From JAIVGV01 sp035295985 (GTDB lineage: Bacteria; Acidobacteriota; Blastocatellia; Pyrinomonadales; Pyrinomonadaceae): a stretch of DNA of 7,037 bases. Where the stretch lies: the NCBI GenBank assembly GCA_035295985.1, contig DATHBT010000028.1:1-7037 (forward strand), in the 5' to 3' direction. This document shows, in pieces, positions 6,588-7,037 of the stretch (its first letter is position 1; every line of letters starts with the position of its first letter). Below the pieces are notes generated by a model. The model was not told the origin of the DNA. It saw only the letters and a program-made list of their open reading frames with translations, and ran no database searches. Position numbers and translations under genes: made by a program.

Positions 6588-6603
6588 CGGAACGGTGCTT
6601 GCC
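6588..6603 (+). promoter_or_regulatory. Sigma-54-like (-24/-12) promoter ahead of the next regulator
   Basis: CGGAACGGTGCTTGCC fits the family consensus TGGCACG-N4-TTGC: GG at 6589-6590 and GC at 6601-6602 have the required ten-base spacing, ACG follows in the -24 block and TTGC forms the -12 block. The mismatches are the T before GG, the C after it and the base after TTGC. Transcription would begin near 6614, about 93 bases before the ATG at 6707. The window also encodes a sigma-54 activator just upstream. No clear enhancer dyad was found between. Confidence 0.4.
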
Positions 6604-6608
6604 GTTCC
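6589..6608. repeat. Perfect 7-bp inverted repeat over the sigma-54-like site
   Basis: GGAACGG (6589-6595) and CCGTTCC (6602-6608) are perfect complements around TGCTTG. A second, competing pairing, CGGTGC (6593-6598) with GCACCG (6611-6616), uses some of the same bases. The dyad could be an operator on the promoter, or the promoter-like match could be a by-product of a protein-binding palindrome. Confidence 0.55.
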
Positions 6609-6706
6609 ACGCACCGGGGCTCGACGCGTGAGCCTGTTACCGACGAACCGTATCGAAAGGCGTGGCCGGCAGTGACCGACGGATCGGGTCGGGCGTGGGA
6701 GGCTCT

Positions 6707-7037
6707 ATGCGTGAGGCGGGCGCCGGCGAGGGCGCGAGCGAAATGGAACGGGTGCTCGTCATCGACGACGAGCCGAGCGTGGCCGACGCGCTGCGCGTGA
6801 TCCTTGAGGATCACGGCTTCGCCGTCGTCGTCGCGGCCAACGGGCGTGAGGGGCTGGCTGCGGCCCGCCGCGCCCGCTTCAGCGTCACCGTCACCGACCT
6901 GCGGCTGCCCGACATGGACGGCCTCGAAGTAATCGGCGCCTTCCGCGAGGGCGGGATCGGCGGCGCGACCATCCTCATCACCTCTTACGGGACGCCCGAA
7001 ATCCGCGCGCGCGCGCGCAACCTCGGCGTGGCCGGCG
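6707..7037 (+). CDS. Response regulator, receiver domain (cut by right edge)
   Basis: An open frame to the window edge gives 110 codons of a receiver domain. Visible are D20/D21/E22 (VLVIDDEPS), phospho-acceptor D64 in TDLRLPDMDG, and switch T92 (LITSYGT); the conserved lysine lies beyond the edge. The closest relative in view is the receiver of the NtrC-type activator: both read DDExSVADAL and TDLRLPD, and their DNA matches at 31 of 32 bases there (4995-5026 against 6762-6793). Two in-frame starts exist. ATG 6707 has GGGAGG only four bases away; ATG 6743 has GAGGG ten bases away and gives the more typical start MERVLVIDDE. I give the longer form; the choice is open. The output domain is unknown, and another sigma-54 activator is plausible. 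Confidence 0.88.
   Translation, partial: MREAGAGEGASEMERVLVIDDEPSVADALRVILEDHGFAVVVAANGREGLAAARRARFSVTVTDLRLPDMDGLEVIGAFREGGIGGATILITSYGTPEIRARARNLGVAG

Larger units (their letters stand above)
6389..6706 (+). other. Intergenic region after the sigma-54 activator
   Basis: No gene is supported in this 318-base stretch. Apart from the sigma-54-like site and palindrome listed separately, it holds a small stem GCGCA/TGCGC around 6479-6497 and an AT-rich GTTAAAAT at 6401-6408, a string that also occurs at 293-300. No hairpin plus T-run follows the activator's stop codon, so the operon may read through into the next gene. Short arginine-rich frames on both strands look like GC-driven noise. Confidence 0.4.

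Overview
The window is GC-rich chromosomal DNA from a bacterium that uses Shine-Dalgarno starts (GGAGG-type sites precede most genes), sigma-54 and c-di-GMP. GC-rich codon use plus a dense set of two-component genes suits Acidobacteriota or Myxococcota-like lineages. That placement is an inference with low confidence; no marker gene is present.

Layout, left to right: (1) the 5' part of a PilZ-domain gene on the minus strand, running off the left edge (1-176); (2) a 266-base gap with a long hairpin; (3) a NarL/FixJ-type response regulator on the minus strand (443-1165); (4) an 850-base divergent control region (1166-2015) with two opposed TTGACA promoters on either side of a nearly perfect 21-bp-stem hairpin; (5) a three-gene overlapping operon on the plus strand: membrane PAS histidine kinase (2016-3443), soluble receiver-PAS-histidine kinase (3409-4980) and NtrC-type sigma-54 activator (4967-6388); (6) a 318-base gap with a sigma-54-like -24/-12 element; (7) the start of another response regulator (6707 to the right edge).

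The likely logic is a signalling cascade. The membrane kinase has two membrane segments and one PAS domain. The second kinase carries an intact N-terminal receiver, so it can itself be a phosphorylation target, and it could pass the signal through its own His309 to the NtrC-type activator. The activator has every residue needed for sigma-54 remodelling. A sigma-54-like promoter lies about 200 bases past its stop codon, ahead of a receiver gene whose first codons nearly match its own, so the downstream gene is a plausible target and paralogue. The divergent NarL-type regulator and the PilZ gene beyond it suggest that c-di-GMP-linked behaviour is part of the same neighbourhood. No RNA gene, CRISPR array, insertion sequence or attachment site was recognised.
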